Below the pieces are notes generated by a model. That model was not told the DNA's origin, made no database searches, and saw only the letters and a list, made by a program, of their open reading frames with translations. Positions 50,621 to 61,865 of a DNA stretch of 64,000 nt are shown here, in pieces. Origin of the DNA: Tiliqua scincoides (lineage: Eukaryota; Chordata; Lepidosauria; Squamata; Scincidae). The stretch is from positions 56,944,356 to 57,008,355 of the forward strand of contig NC_089827.1 of assembly GCF_035046505.1 (NCBI RefSeq), given 5' to 3'. A program made the position numbers and the translations under genes. How positions within the stretch are numbered: position 1 is the first letter of the stretch; each line of letters starts with the position of its first letter.

Positions 50621-53600
50621 TAGCTGCCTTATGTGTGAAAATGGTGTTGGAGCTACCTGCCAATTACAGGTCCTCTGTGACACCTCCTGAATGATATATG
50701 CGCACCCTGCCTATTCTTTTTGCAAGCCCATCCCTTTTTATTATTGTACTGTGGATGGTCTATTAGCTTCTTGGTGCTACTGGTCCAGTTCTACAACCTT
50801 CAAAGCACTTGCCTGATGGGAGAAAGAGGAATGTGGAACTGCTGCTCAGAGATGGTTATAAAAGTCCTTGTTAGTGTTCTAACTGCCTACCCCAGCACTG
50901 TGCTCCCTTTTTTTTATTTCATTCACTTATCTTTCTACAGCAAAAACTGTCACTCCCACCCTAGAAAGTGTGGAACTGGGCCAGTAAACCATTGGCAGTT
51001 TTAGGAAGTGAGGTCATGTATTTTTTTTCCCCAGGGCCTTCTTCCAATTGATTATTTACTTTGTGAGGAAGGGATGGTCCCTTCGTACCTAGAAGTGCAT
51101 GGCAGTTGAAATAGAGCAGTGAATGTATTTGTGTGAGCTCTCTCTGTGCATTGATTGTATTTATAGCATTTCAGAGAAAAGGTGAGATTTCTAGATGTTT
51201 GCACACTATGTAGGTTCTTCTTGCTGAACCTATATGTGGAAATCTTGGTATATCTGATCTACAGTACACTACTCCACCCATCTAGTGCCCTTTACTTACC
51301 CACAAATATGATTTTCATTGGACCCAACTCGGAAAAACTGGTAATGGTGCTCTTAGCGCATATAGAAGAGCGCATGTGTGTTGGGGTAACTTTTCATTTG
51401 TTGATACTGAGATTGTTTGTCAGTTGTGGGTGCCGATTTCCTGGGAAAATCAGAACTGCTAGGGAAAGGCCTTTATTGATCCTCATTGTGACACTGAATG
51501 AGGAAATCTGAAAATAAGAAGCTGTTGTCTCAAAAACTTTCCCTCATGAGCACTCCAGCTCTGAAAGCAGCTTAACCATACAGTGCATGAAGGGCTTTAT
51601 AGACGGTTTTCAGAGATCTTCCACCTTTTTAACAAAATGGAAACTAGCGGGCAGTTTCATATGTCTGCTAAGTGAATATTAGGTCAGTAAAATTATTAGT
51701 CATAGGCAGGTGTAGCAAGTAAAGTTTTCAGGGGAGGGTAAGCAAGTCTGAGTTAATGTCTGCCATCAACATTGCACTTCTTATACTCTTGAAGGGGGGA
51801 GGGTTTTTACAGTCTGGTCTTATAGCTAGGAGGCCACCTTTCTTCTCACTGCCATTAAGTTATACAGCCCTGTTCTGCCTACCTCCTGCGATGATGAGCT
51901 TTAAAGTGTCCACTCATTCTAGCTATATCTCCTGCTCTGCAGACATGAAATTGGCATTGGCTGTGACTGTGCTTTATCTCTCAGGAATACTTGGTTGTAT
52001 TAGGGCTGCCACCGCCCAAAAATGAGAGGTTGTGCTCTAAATGGAGAGAGAGAGAGACTGTCTTTTTAACCTGTCTGACAAGTATTACCATAGATGAATA
52101 CATACAGCTTTGCAGATATGGCTCCCCTTTTGTGAATACCCATCCTTGCTACTGAAAGGCTGCACAAATACTGAGATAATTTGCAGGTGTGGGGACGCAG
52201 GAGTCAGTGCCCTTCCTTGTTCTTCCTTTTTTAAAGGTGGTGCTTATGTTAATGAGGCAAACTCTTGGTGTGATTCTAGAGCACAGGATTCAACCTGTAA
52301 ACCTTGTTTAAGGAGGTACTTCCTTTCACAGTCTGTCTTCCTAAATCAGTTTGCCTGCTGGTCAGTATTTGTCATGCAGAAATAAAACAGTGTTGCAGTT
52401 ATTTTAAACTTCACTAGACTTCCAGCTATAGACTTAGAAAGTTGTGAGTGAATGTTTGTAATCTGTACCTTGGAAAAACTCCAGGTTTTCCCCTCTCAGT
52501 ACTGGGTCTATTTCTCTTTGCTTTTCCTTGATTTTTTTCTTCTCAGCCCTCTTTTCAGTATGAACCTCTTTGCTTCTCCCCCTGCCCCACCATGAGTGAG
52601 GGGGAAGATTTTAGGTGGACAGAGAATATATATATATATATAAAGATTTTTAAGAGTAGTTTGAATCCCCACTTTTCACCTGCATTGTTCCTTTCCTTAT
52701 TTGCTCTGGTGCGTGCTTCAAAGTCACAGCCTGAAGAAGTGGATAAGCATTGTGGTGAGAGGGAGATACTGAAAGGGCATCTGCAAAGGTAGGAAGAAGA
52801 ATCTCTTATCTCTTTCCTTCTCACGTTAAATGCATATCATTACATATGTATGTATTGCTTGTTAGAAATCCAGTGGATAGATGTTTTGACCATATGGTGT
52901 TGCTACAAAGGCGAATGTGCATTGAATGTAGGCTGAGGCAATCTCTGTTCCCAGCAGAACACTCTTTTGTTTATTCACTTATCACTTTTGATGTTCCAGT
53001 CAAAAAGAGAATGAATTGTTTTCTTCTGAATAATCTAAGAAAGGGTCTGAGCCTACTTCTCAATAAGACAGGTACTCATCATTCCGCATGTAACCAATAA
53101 AAGACCCAGCCATTGGGATTCAACAGGAAGTTCAGAAGAGATCATGGGAGGGGGAGAAATGGAACTGAACTATCCATTGGGTGATGCATCTTGTAGTAAG
53201 AACCTTGCACTAATGCTATTATATGACTAGCAAATTCAGTCTGAAGAACTGTTATGCTGACACCTATCAGTATTCACTAAAAATGCATGTGTTTATGTTG
53301 ATAGTTTAAAGCTGGGAGGGTTCGTTCTGAAGCATTTGTGGACTCCTGTGAAACATGAGGACAAAGTGTAGATGCTGGCCAGTAGTGTGAAATGTAGCTC
53401 ATGACTGTTTTCCAGAATCACAGGGGAAGGAGTGTCCATTGCATCAAATGATTATCATGGCCCAGAACTCCAAATCCATTGTATCTTTGAGTGTTGAAAA
53501 TGCTTTGGCATATTGCCTTAATGTCTGAGTCACACAAACCAATATGATTTATACTTGAGCTGCAGGATGGGGACCAACTAGCTCACCTGTGGGTCTCTGT

Positions 53601-53823
53601 GGACCTCAAACTCCACTACTGCTCTTCCAGGTCAAATGAAATTTTTAATGTAAAAAGTAATTGTCTAAATGAAAGGTTCCTTCTGGTGTCTGTGTGCTCA
53701 TAATACTGCAGGTAAAAGAATGTGATAACTTCAGCCTCTCTCAAGCCCTAGTGCTGGGGCCTCAGGGGCAGACAGAGGAGGGTCGTATGCATGGTCTGAC
53801 AATGTGTGGACTTCTGAAATAAA
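50621..53823 (+). other. MIEF1: MIEF1 3' UTR and flank
   Basis: No gene lies in this span and it is unusually poor in repeats, as expected for transcribed 3' UTR. A short (AT)n run is at 52626-52642. Possible ends are the hexamers at 52381, 53096 and 53818. Confidence 0.5.
52381..52386 (+). promoter_or_regulatory. MIEF1: candidate MIEF1 polyadenylation signal
   Basis: AATAAA about 1.76 kb after the stop codon, followed by GTGTTGCAGTTATTTT. It is the first canonical hexamer in the 3' flank with a GT-rich follower. Alternatives are AATAAA at 53096-53101 and 53818-53823. Confidence 0.45.
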
Positions 53824-53929
53824 ATAACTTTCCAAACCATTTTGGCTGTTTTAAGTGTGTTCAACATAGGTTGAGTCTCTTTTCTTGCATTCTGAGTTGA
53901 GAAAAAGGGGAAATGGCCTTTGGGCCGTG

Positions 53930-54200
53930 GACAACCCAATCCAAAGTGCCACTTGAGCTGGTGCAGGCCCCTTGCCCCAGCTCTCTAGTGTCACAAACAT
54001 GCCATAAGGCACGTTTGCGCAGACTTGAGAGTTGGCTAGGCCAGTGTGGAGGCCTGTGCTGGATTTTGATCCTTTACTGGCCAGAGTAGGTAGGTTTGTG
54101 CTAGGCAGTGCAGAGGGTGGGAGAAGATGGTAAGAGAACATTCCAGGGTGGGGAGGGGTTGTTTCTGGGAATGGGGAGGGTGGAACAGGTGAGAATTCAT
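53930..54200. repeat. GC-rich interspersed repeat, second copy
   Basis: It shares CATGCCATAAGGCACGTTTG with the 47.8 kb repeat, as well as a GGTAGGTTTGTGCTAGGCAG stretch parallel to the GGTAAGTTTGTGCCAGCCAT there. Confidence 0.5.
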
Positions 54201-54580
54201 GCCCCATTGTTACTATAGCACTAATACTTTTATCTCATCCTTCCTCCAAGGAATGTAGAGCAGCACACAGGCTCATTTTATTCTATAGAATGGCTGTCGT
54301 AGCACTAAATTCGGATTTCGCTTACAGAGCATACCTGTATGCATCTTGTACCTTTCCAGTGCAATCTCCTAGCTTTCTTCATTGTGGGATGGTATCCCAT
54401 CCACTACAAGCAGGTTGTGATGAAGTCATGTCACTGAAAAGGAACTGACTGAATTAGCCTGATGAATACGCAGAAAGAGGCACAGGTATGGTAACACTAT
54501 TGCCTCCAGATTGTTTAATATGTTCCTTGTCAGAATTGTAGCTGTCTGTCTGCTCCGCCTGCATATTCAGGAGGCCACAC

Positions 54581-55373
54581 CAGTGGCATAGCTAATGATC
54601 GTGTAGCCTGGTGCCAAGTTCAGAATGATGCCCCTGAAGTGATGTCACACTTGGGCTTTTAAAAAAGTGGAAATTGGAGAAAACCTGCCTCCTCCCCCAG
54701 AAGCTCACTACCCACTTGCTCTGCCGCCACCCCCCAGTCAGTGGCATAGGGAGTGCATCTACCTGCTACCTGGGGGTCAAAGAAGATTTTGTAGCCCCCC
54801 ACAACAAAATAAAATTTAATTTAGTACATTAAAAATGTGCCATTTATTGGTTAGAGATGCTGTACTGGGCTGAAGAGGGACAGTTATTCTCCCCTTGCTA
54901 AATATAAGAGGAGCACCACTTGCAAAAGTGCCTCTTTACCCAGTTAGCAGGGTAACTGTATTATGATACATGGAAATGAGAGCAGACTCTCATTAATATA
55001 ACTCTGTTAATATTACACCTTATTGGTTCCATGCTATGTCATATAACTTCTCATTGGCTCTCAGAAAAATCAGTCTCATAGGTCAGTTTTGAGTTTAAAA
55101 AATCCACTTTCTGTTCCATAAGGCAGTTGTTTTCATTTTATGGTTAATGGGCTATAACGTTTGATAGAATACATATATTCCTCTGCAGTTTGTTTCATTG
55201 CATTCCGCATTAAATCATCTTTCCAATGATATATGATGGTATTATTCCTACATACCAATTTTTTCACAATTTTGGTTACTAGTGTCAAGCTCAGCTTGTT
55301 ACCCCCTAAAGCTTGATGCCCCTAAAGCTTGGTGCAACTGCTACCCCCCCGCACCTTCTTAGCTACGCCACTG
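54581..55373. mobile_element. non-autonomous hAT element (CAGTGGCATAGCTAAT ends) with inner insert
   Basis: The ends are CAGTGGCATAGCTAAT and CTTAGCTACGCCACTG. Octamers GGCCACAC (54573-54580) and GCCCACAC (55374-55381) match at seven of eight bases. A second left-end-like sequence CAGTGGCATAGGGAG begins at 54739, and 54865-54965 holds a piece of the repeat family seen at 62690. The structure suggests nested or recombined insertions. Confidence 0.82.
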
Positions 55374-55381
55374 GCCCACAC

Positions 55382-56184
55382 CCCTGTTTGGATGTCTGCT
55401 TCTGGGTAATGTAGTTATGCATGCATTAAAAGCTTTCTGTCCTGTGTGGCTCTTAGCTGCCTACTTGGTCTGTCTACATTTCTCTCCCTTGATTGTTTCA
55501 TTTTCTTTCCTAGCTACAGCTTCCATCAAAGTGCAGGAAGGGCTTTACTATTACTTCTGATGAGAAGTTTGGCTTTCAAACTGCCTGTCCCAGGTTCCTA
55601 GAGGGCCTGAGGCAAAGCCTTGCACACCTCATGGGTGTGGTTCCTCTGCCAGTGCCCAACTTTTGATGCTTCCCTTGTCTATATGACACAGCTGGCAAGA
55701 AGCTTTATGGAGGCCTATTTTTGCAATTGGGCATGGGAACTTCTAAATGCATACTATTTGCAGCCTCCTTCCACTTCTTTATGGGAAAGGTCCTTTCAAA
55801 GTGGTCAATGAATAAAAGAAGTTGCATACTGGTTTTAGTTTATGGCAGTGCAGAGCAATTATGGATAATGTGTTGTGATTTCAGTATAATGGGATGAGAT
55901 TAAAAAAACCCATGTACGTATTCAGACACCATCCTGTGAAAGTGTTAGAATTTGGTATAAATTCTAGTTCAGCCCCCCCCCCCCTCATTTCCCCTAGAAA
56001 TTTTTCAGTTGGAGGATGGCCACCTTGAAATTTGCAGGAGAATGTCCAGACTTGGCTTGTTGAAATGCTCTCCAACAGGTTTCTGGCTGGTGTCATTCCT
56101 GATGAAAAATCTGTGCCCAAGTTAGGACCTGTGTGTCCTATGTAGACAGCAAAAGAGCACTGTGCCAGATAATAGCATCTATTG
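55382..56184. other. unassigned non-coding stretch
   Basis: No gene or named repeat was found. A C run lies at 55975-55984. Confidence 0.35.
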
Positions 56185-56503
56185 CCCTGGAGAAGGGGTC
56201 TCCAAAGTTTTCAGCACAAGGACCACATCATATATCTGACATGGTGTCAAGGGCCTGAAAATAAATACATACATATATGGTGAAAGGATGTGCTGAGAAT
56301 TTGATTGAATACAGTAAGTGGGTGGGGGTGGAAGGAGGAGGGGAGCAGAGTGCAAAATTGACTTGAACAGGAAGAGGGAGAATGGATTTTTTTCATTAAA
56401 AAAAGCATGAAAAGGCATGGGTATACCACATTCAGCCATTAGAGGTGCTGCATGGAATGATTACATTGTATTATATTGGCACCTATAGTGGCTGAATGCA
56501 GTA

Positions 56504-56996
56504 CAGGTTGTCCCTCGTTATCCACTGGGGTTCCATTCCAGAACCCCTAGTGGATAAAAGAATCCGTGAATGAAAAAACAGTGGAAAAATAGATTTAAAG
56601 ACCCACTTCCAGGTTTCTTGCCCTTCCATTGCTTCTAATGGAATAAGGTCGTGCCTTGACATCTGCAGGGGTTTGGTTCTGGGATACCATAAAATGTGTT
56701 AAATAAAAGCAGTTTAAAAAAAATTATAAAGTGCATCCCTTTACAATTGTGGTTTAAAAACAGCTTTTCTTACTGTTGTAGAGAGGTAGTCAGCAAATGA
56801 GAAATTGCTGCTCAGCTGACAAATAGAATGATCGTTTACATGACTATCTCTCAACAACACTAAGAAAAGCAGTTTTATAAACTGTGCTTTTAAAGGGATG
56901 ATTTTTTTCCTCTTTCTCCAGGGATCAGCACATTCCTTCTCATTTGCAGTGGCCATTTGTGTGGAGTCAAATCCATGTATAACAAGGTTGAACCTG
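56504..56996. mobile_element. Tigger-like non-autonomous element, copy 1
   Basis: The left end CAGGTTGTCCCTCGTTATCC and right end ATAACAAGGTTGAACCTG are inverted repeats, flanked by TA. The element is 493 bp and related to copy 2 immediately after it. It contains TTCCATTCCAGAACCCC and AGGGGTTTGGTTCTGGGA stretches and the shared GGATCAGCACATTCCTTCTC block. Confidence 0.85.
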
Positions 56997-57000
56997 TATA

Positions 57001-57479
57001 CAGGTTGAGCCTCATTATTCACGTGGGTTCCATTCCAAGCACTCCCCTGGATGGCAAAAAATTCACTTTAGCAAATCAATTTAAAAAACAGTTTCTTTGC
57101 TCCTGTGATTTAAAAACAGCCTTGCTGACCTTTGTGATGTAAGATAAGAATTATTAACAAGACAATCCATCAGTCAGTCCTCCAAGAGCTTACAAAGAGC
57201 TGAGAGCTTACACTCAGCCCCTCCCTTCATCAATGCATCAATGCAAACCTTTCTTTCACATGCTCAGGGGGAAGGGAGGGGTCCACTGGGGAGAGAAGGA
57301 TTGATGGATTGTCAGCAGCTACCCCCCCATTAAGGAGGCTATTGTTAAAGGACTGTTCAGTTTTTTATACTGATTTTAAAGGGATGCATTTTCCCCTTCT
57401 CCAGGGATCAGCACATTCCTTCTCATTTGCAGGGGCCATTCCTGTTGAGTCAAATCAGTGTATAAATAGGCTGGACCTG
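57001..57479. mobile_element. Tigger-like non-autonomous element, copy 2
   Basis: The left end is CAGGTTGAGCCTCATTATTC and the right end TATAAATAGGCTGGACCTG, flanked by TA. It is in the same orientation as copy 1 and separated from it by TATA only. The shared block AGGGATCAGCACATTCCTTC lies near the right end of both copies. Confidence 0.85.
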
Positions 57480-57757
57480 TATATCAATGCTAGACCTGGA
57501 ATATACCAGATATTTACCTCATTCAGCCACTAGAGGTGCTGAATGTAATGCAATGCAATGGAATGGAATGGAATCATTCCATTCAGCATCACTAGCAGCT
57601 AAATGTGGTTTATACCCATGCTGATGAAACACAAGGAAGTGCATCTTTGCAGCTATTTTTAGCCCTGAAAGCCTGGGGAACCAAGCGGGCTGGATAAAAT
57701 CTTCTGGAGGACTGAATTTAGAACACAGGCTGGGATTTGGAGACCCCTGCCCTGGAG

Positions 57758-58182
57758 GATGAGCAAGTGAATGAGCCCTTCACAGTATAGTTGATACTGG
57801 TAGGTCCTGTAATGGTGTTGCCTGAATATATATGGGAGTAATGCTGGCGCTGCAGTTTGTGGCAGGGCCTACTCCCTGTGTTTTATATAGTCATTGCTGG
57901 TGTACATGCCCCACAGTGCATTCCACCACCCTGCTTACTGGAAAGACAGGCTTGGTGGCAGGCATGCAGTTGCTTCACATCCCACTCTTCCTACTACTGG
58001 TATCTTTGCCAAGATAGCCTCTGTGAGGGAGGGAAGGGGAAGTGTCTGTCTAGACTCTTTCTCCTCTATCCCTGCCAGAGGCCATTGAGAGTGCTCCAAG
58101 TGGCAGAAGTACTGCCACTCCTCTTAGTATCTTGGCCACATTGGCCTCTGGAGAGAAGAGAAGCAGCACCAGGATGGGCCAT
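57758..58182. other. unassigned stretch between a hAT element and the long CR1
   Basis: Non-coding sequence of moderate GC content. An overlapping pair of short open frames shows no recognised protein. Confidence 0.35.
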
Positions 58183-58371
58183 AAGAACATAAGAACAGCC
58201 CCACTGGATCAGGCCATAGGCCCATCTAGTCCATCTTCCTGTATCTCACAGCGGCTCACCAAATGCCCCAGGGAGCACACCAGATAACAAGAGACCTCAT
58301 CCTGGTGCCCTCCCTTGCATCTGGCATTCTGACATAACCTATGTCTAAAATCAGGAGGTTGCGCATACACA

Positions 58372-59343
58372 TCATGGCTTGTACCCAGTAATGGATTTTT
58401 CCTCCAGAAACTTGTCCAATCCCCTTTTAAAGACGTCTAGGCTAGATGCCAGCACCACATCCTGTGGCAAGGAGTTCCACAGACCGACCACACGCTGAGT
58501 AAAGAAATATTTTCTTTTGTCTGTCCTAACCCGCCCAACACTCAATTTTAGTGGATGTCCCCTGGTTCTGGTATTATGTGAGAGTGTAAAGAGCATCTCC
58601 CTATCCACTCTGTCCATCCCCTGCATAATTTTGTATGTCTCAATCATGTCCCCCTTCAGGCGTCTCTTTTCTAGGCTGAAGAGGCCCAAACGCCGTAGCC
58701 TTTCCTCATAAGGAAGATGCCCCAGCCCCGTAATCATCTTAGTCGCTCTCTTTTGCACCTTTTCCATTTCCACTATGTCTTTTTTGAGATGTGGCGACCA
58801 GAACTGGACACAATACTCCAGGTGTGGCCTTACCATAGATTTGTGCATTATAATACTAGCCGTTTTGTTCTCAATACCCTTCCTAATGATCCCAAGCATA
58901 GAATTGGCCTTCTTCACTGCTGCCGCATATTGGGTCGACACTTTCATCGACCTGTCCACCACTACCCCAAGATCTCTCTCCTGATCTGTCACAGACAGCT
59001 CAGAACCCATCAGCCTATATCTAAAGTTTTGATTTCTTGCCCCAATGTGCATGACTTTACACTTACTGACATTGAAGCGCATCTGCCATTTTGCTGCCCA
59101 TTCTGCCAGTCTGGAGAGATCTTTCTGGAGCTCCTCACAATCACTTCTGGTCTTCACCACTCGGAAAAGTTTGGTGTCGTCTGCAAACTTTGTCACCTCA
59201 CTGCTCAACCCTGTCTCCAGGTCATTTATGAAGAGGTTGAAAAGCACCGGTCCCAGGACAGATCCTTGGGGCACACCGCTTTTCACCTCTCTCCATTGTG
59301 AAAATTGCCCATTGACACCCACTCTCTGCTTCCTGGCCTCCAA
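58372..59343 (-). CDS. CR1 ORF2 C-terminal part (reverse transcriptase and thumb)
   Basis: Opens with the [19 protein letters not shown] stretch and carries RT motifs [20 protein letters not shown] and FADDTKLF (the catalytic YADD-type box), then KCKVMHIG, GVVVDRSMK and the CR1 C-terminus LDVFKRGLDKFLEEKSITG. It is the downstream continuation of the frame at 59351-61309. A run of seven T (59395-59401) is probably one base too long; six would keep the two halves in frame. Confidence 0.9.
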   Translation of the reverse strand: MEARKQRVGVNGQFSQWREVKSGVPQGSVLGPVLFNLFINDLETGLSSEVTKFADDTKLFRVVKTRSDCEELQKDLSRLAEWAAKWQMRFNVSKCKVMHIGARNQNFRYRLMGSELSVTDQERDLGVVVDRSMKVSTQYAAAVKKANSMLGIIRKGIENKTASIIMHKSMVRPHLEYCVQFWSPHLKKDIVEMEKVQKRATKMITGLGHLPYEERLRRLGLFSLEKRRLKGDMIETYKIMQGMDRVDREMLFTLSHNTRTRGHPLKLSVGRVRTDKRKYFFTQRVVGLWNSLPQDVVLASSLDVFKRGLDKFLEEKSITGYKP

Positions 59344-59350
59344 CCAGTTC

Positions 59351-61309
59351 TCAATCCATGAGAGGACCTGTCCTCCAATTTCCTGACTGTGGAGTTTTTT
59401 TCAGTAGCCTTTGGTGAGGGACCGTGTCGAACGCCTTCTGAAAGTCCAGATATATAATGTCCACGGGTTCTCCCACATCCACATGCCTGTTGACCTTTTC
59501 AAAGAATTCTATAAGGTTCGTGAGGCAAGACTTACCCTTACAGAAGCCATGCTGACTCTCCCTCAGCAAGGCCTGTTCATCTATGTGTTCTGAGATCCTA
59601 TCTTTGATGAGGCATTCCACCATCTTACCCGGTATGGATGTTAGGCTGACCGGTCTATAGTTTCCCGGGTCCCCCCTCTTTCCCTTTTTAAAGATAGGCG
59701 TGACATTTGCTATCCTCCAATCTTCTGGCACCGTGGCCGTTTTGAGGGACAAGTTGCACACCTTAGTCAAGAGATGTGCAACTTCATTCTTCAATTCCTT
59801 AATAACTCTTGGGTGGATACCATCAGGGCCCGGTGACTTATTGATCTTTAATTTATCAATGAGGTCTGAAACATCTTCTCTTTTAACCTCTATCTGACTT
59901 AACTCCTCGGTTAGGAGGGGCCGTTCGGGCAGAGGTATCTGCCCGAGGTCTTCTGCCGTGAAGACAGATGCAAAGAACTCATTTAATTTCTCTGCCATCT
60001 CTAAGTCTCCTTTTATCTCCCCTTTCCCTCCCTCACCATCCAGAGGGCCAACCACTTCTCTGGCGGGTTTCCTGCTTCTAACATATTTGAAGAAGCTTTT
60101 ATTATTCCCCTTAATGTTGCTGGCCACGCGTTCCTCATAGTCTCGCTTGGCCTCCCATATCACCTTCTTACATTTCTTTTGCCACAGTTTATGTTCCTTT
60201 TTATTCCCCTCATTAGGGCAAGACTTCAGTTTATGGAAGGAAGCTTCCTTGCCCTTCACAGCCTTTCTAACTTGGCTTGTTAGCCATGCGGGCACCCTCC
60301 TGGATTTAGTGGAACCCTTTCTTTGCGGTATACACCTCTGCTGGGCCTCTATTACTGTTGTTTTAAGCAGCCTCCATGCACTCTGGAGAGATTGGACTCT
60401 TTTTACCCTCCCTTTCAACCTCCTTCTAACCAGCCTCCTCATTTGAGGGAAGTCCGCCTGTCGGAAGTCAAGGGTTTTTGTTAGAGATTTGCCTGGTATT
60501 CTTCCCCCAACGTGCATGTCAAAACGGATCGCAGCATGATCACTGTTCCCCAATGGCTCAGTAACATTTACATCTCTAACCAGGTCCTGTGTACCGCACA
60601 ATATTAAATCCAGAGTCACCTGCCCTCTGGTGGGCTCCGTGACTAGCTGCTCTAAGCCACAGTCATTTAGCACGTCAAGAAATCCGGTTTCCTTATCGTG
60701 ACCAGAACACAAATTGACCCAGTCAATATGAGGATAATTGAAGTCCCCCATGATTACAACCCTGTCCCTCCTTGTCACCTCCCTGATCTGTTTCCTCATT
60801 TCAAGGTCCCCATCCGATTTCTGGTCTGGAGGACAATAGCACGCCCCCAGTATTTCATCGCTGCACAAGCCTGGTAATTTAACCCACAGAGATTCTACAG
60901 TGGAGTCGGACCCACCTTCAATCTCTACTTTGCTGGATTCTATCCCTTCCTTAACATAAATGGCCACCCCACCTCCAACACGCCCCTGCCTGTCCCTCCT
61001 ATAGATTTTATAGCCTGGGATTGCGGTATTCCACTGATTCTCCGCATTCCACCAGGTTTCCGTTATGCCCACTATGTCAATGTTTTCCCTTGGCACCAGA
61101 CATTCCAGTTCTCCCACCTTTGCTCGTAGACTTCGGGCATTCGCATAAAAGCATTTGTACACAGAATGCCCCAGGATGGGCTGCTTATTCGCTCCTTTGT
61201 CCCCGCATCCTCTCTTTGTGCCAAACCGTCTATCACATCCCATCACGCTACCTTTCCCAATTTCTTCTCCTACTCTGCCTTTGTTGTTCTCTAACCTCCC
61301 CATCCTCAT
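59351..61309 (-). CDS. CR1 ORF2 N-terminal part (APE endonuclease and RT fingers/palm)
   Basis: 652 codons. The endonuclease shows NARSLRAKVGELE, ITETWWN (catalytic Glu), MGDFNYPHIDW (catalytic Asp/Asn) and GNSDHAAI (SDH). RT begins with INKSPGPDGIHPRVIKEL, IANVTPIFKKG, GNYRPVSLTSI, QHGFCKGKSCLTNL and motif A YLDFQKAFDTVPH. It ends early because of the homopolymer frameshift and then reads out of frame for 14 codons. Confidence 0.92.
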   Translation of the reverse strand: MRMGRLENNKGRVGEEIGKGSVMGCDRRFGTKRGCGDKGANKQPILGHSVYKCFYANARSLRAKVGELECLVPRENIDIVGITETWWNAENQWNTAIPGYKIYRRDRQGRVGGGVAIYVKEGIESSKVEIEGGSDSTVESLWVKLPGLCSDEILGACYCPPDQKSDGDLEMRKQIREVTRRDRVVIMGDFNYPHIDWVNLCSGHDKETGFLDVLNDCGLEQLVTEPTRGQVTLDLILCGTQDLVRDVNVTEPLGNSDHAAIRFDMHVGGRIPGKSLTKTLDFRQADFPQMRRLVRRRLKGRVKRVQSLQSAWRLLKTTVIEAQQRCIPQRKGSTKSRRVPAWLTSQVRKAVKGKEASFHKLKSCPNEGNKKEHKLWQKKCKKVIWEAKRDYEERVASNIKGNNKSFFKYVRSRKPAREVVGPLDGEGGKGEIKGDLEMAEKLNEFFASVFTAEDLGQIPLPERPLLTEELSQIEVKREDVSDLIDKLKINKSPGPDGIHPRVIKELKNEVAHLLTKVCNLSLKTATVPEDWRIANVTPIFKKGKRGDPGNYRPVSLTSIPGKMVECLIKDRISEHIDEQALLRESQHGFCKGKSCLTNLIEFFEKVNRHVDVGEPVDIIYLDFQKAFDTVPHQRLLKKTPQSGNWRTGPLMD

Positions 61310-61372
61310 CCCATAGGGATGAGGAGTCTCGAACCGGATGCCCCTCGGCTCCTGTCGGCCTTCCCCCAGGGA

Positions 61373-61852
61373 TCAGTTTAAAAGCTGCTCTGCCACCTTT
61401 TTAATGTTATGCGCCAGCAGTGTGGTTCCATTCTGGTTCAAGTGGAGCCCGTTCCTCTTGTACAGGCCCCGCTTGTCCCAAAATGTTCCCCAGTGCCTAA
61501 CAAATCTAAACCCCTCCTCCCTACGCCACCGTCTCATCCACGCATTGAGACCCCTGATCTCCGCCTGCCTAGCTGGCCCTGCGCGTGGAACAGGTAGCAC
61601 TTCAGAGAACGCTACCTTTGAGGTCCTGACTTTCAGCTTCCTGCCTAAAAGCCTAAATTTGGCCTCCAGGACCTCCCAGCTACACTTGCCCACGTCGTTG
61701 GTGCCGACATGCACCACAACCGCTACCTCTCCCCCAGCACTGTCTACCAGCCTATCTAGACGAGAAGAGAAATCTGGCCCTTCCAGATTTGGGGGGGGGG
61801 GAGGCCTACAGGATTCTCCCGGGAGAATCCTACTGGCAGCTGCAAGAGTCAT
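61373..61852 (-). CDS. CR1 ORF1 C-terminal part with SGNH/GDSL esterase domain
   Basis: 159 codons. CR1 ORF1 proteins carry an esterase domain thought to act on lipids or membranes during retrotransposition. Visible are VVVHVGTNDVGK (the G-x-N-D block), FSEVLPVPR, LNAWMRRW and the C-terminal block LYKRNGLHLNQNGT. The usual Asp of the D-x-x-H catalytic pair appears as Asn (N-G-L-H), which would weaken activity in this copy. The nucleophile-bearing N-terminal block is missing on the 5' side. The stop lies 63 bases before the ORF2 start. Confidence 0.8.
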   Translation of the reverse strand: MTLAAASRILPGESCRPPPPPNLEGPDFSSRLDRLVDSAGGEVAVVVHVGTNDVGKCSWEVLEAKFRLLGRKLKVRTSKVAFSEVLPVPRAGPARQAEIRGLNAWMRRWRREEGFRFVRHWGTFWDKRGLYKRNGLHLNQNGTTLLAHNIKKVAEQLLN

Positions 61853-61865
61853 GGCAGCCTTAGTT

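Larger units (their letters stand above)
56193..57749. mobile_element. non-autonomous hAT element with two Tigger-like elements nested inside
   Basis: The left end is AAGGGGTCTCCAAAG and the right end ATTTGGAGACCCCTG. The octamer CCCTGGAG is identical at 56185-56192 and 57750-57757. Host-element sequence resumes on both sides of the inserts, with the motif CATTCAGCCA-TAGAGGTGCT on each side (about 56431 and 57520). A GGAAT/ATGCA pentamer tract is at 57545-57575. Confidence 0.85.
58183..61864 (-). mobile_element. CR1 LINE, long and lightly damaged copy
   Basis: About 3.7 kb on the minus strand. From its 5' side there is an ORF1 part with an SGNH/GDSL esterase domain (61852-61373), then ORF2 with an APE-type endonuclease and reverse transcriptase (61309-58372, one frameshift), then a 3' UTR ending with repeats of CTTATGTT (CATAAGAACATAAGAAC on the plus strand). 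The 5' end of ORF1 is missing. Old CR1 pieces at 41735 and 44670 belong to the same broad group. Confidence 0.93.

Noticed and set aside
58717-59301. 194-codon plus-strand open frame
   Set aside because: Antisense to the CR1 reverse transcriptase; no independent support.
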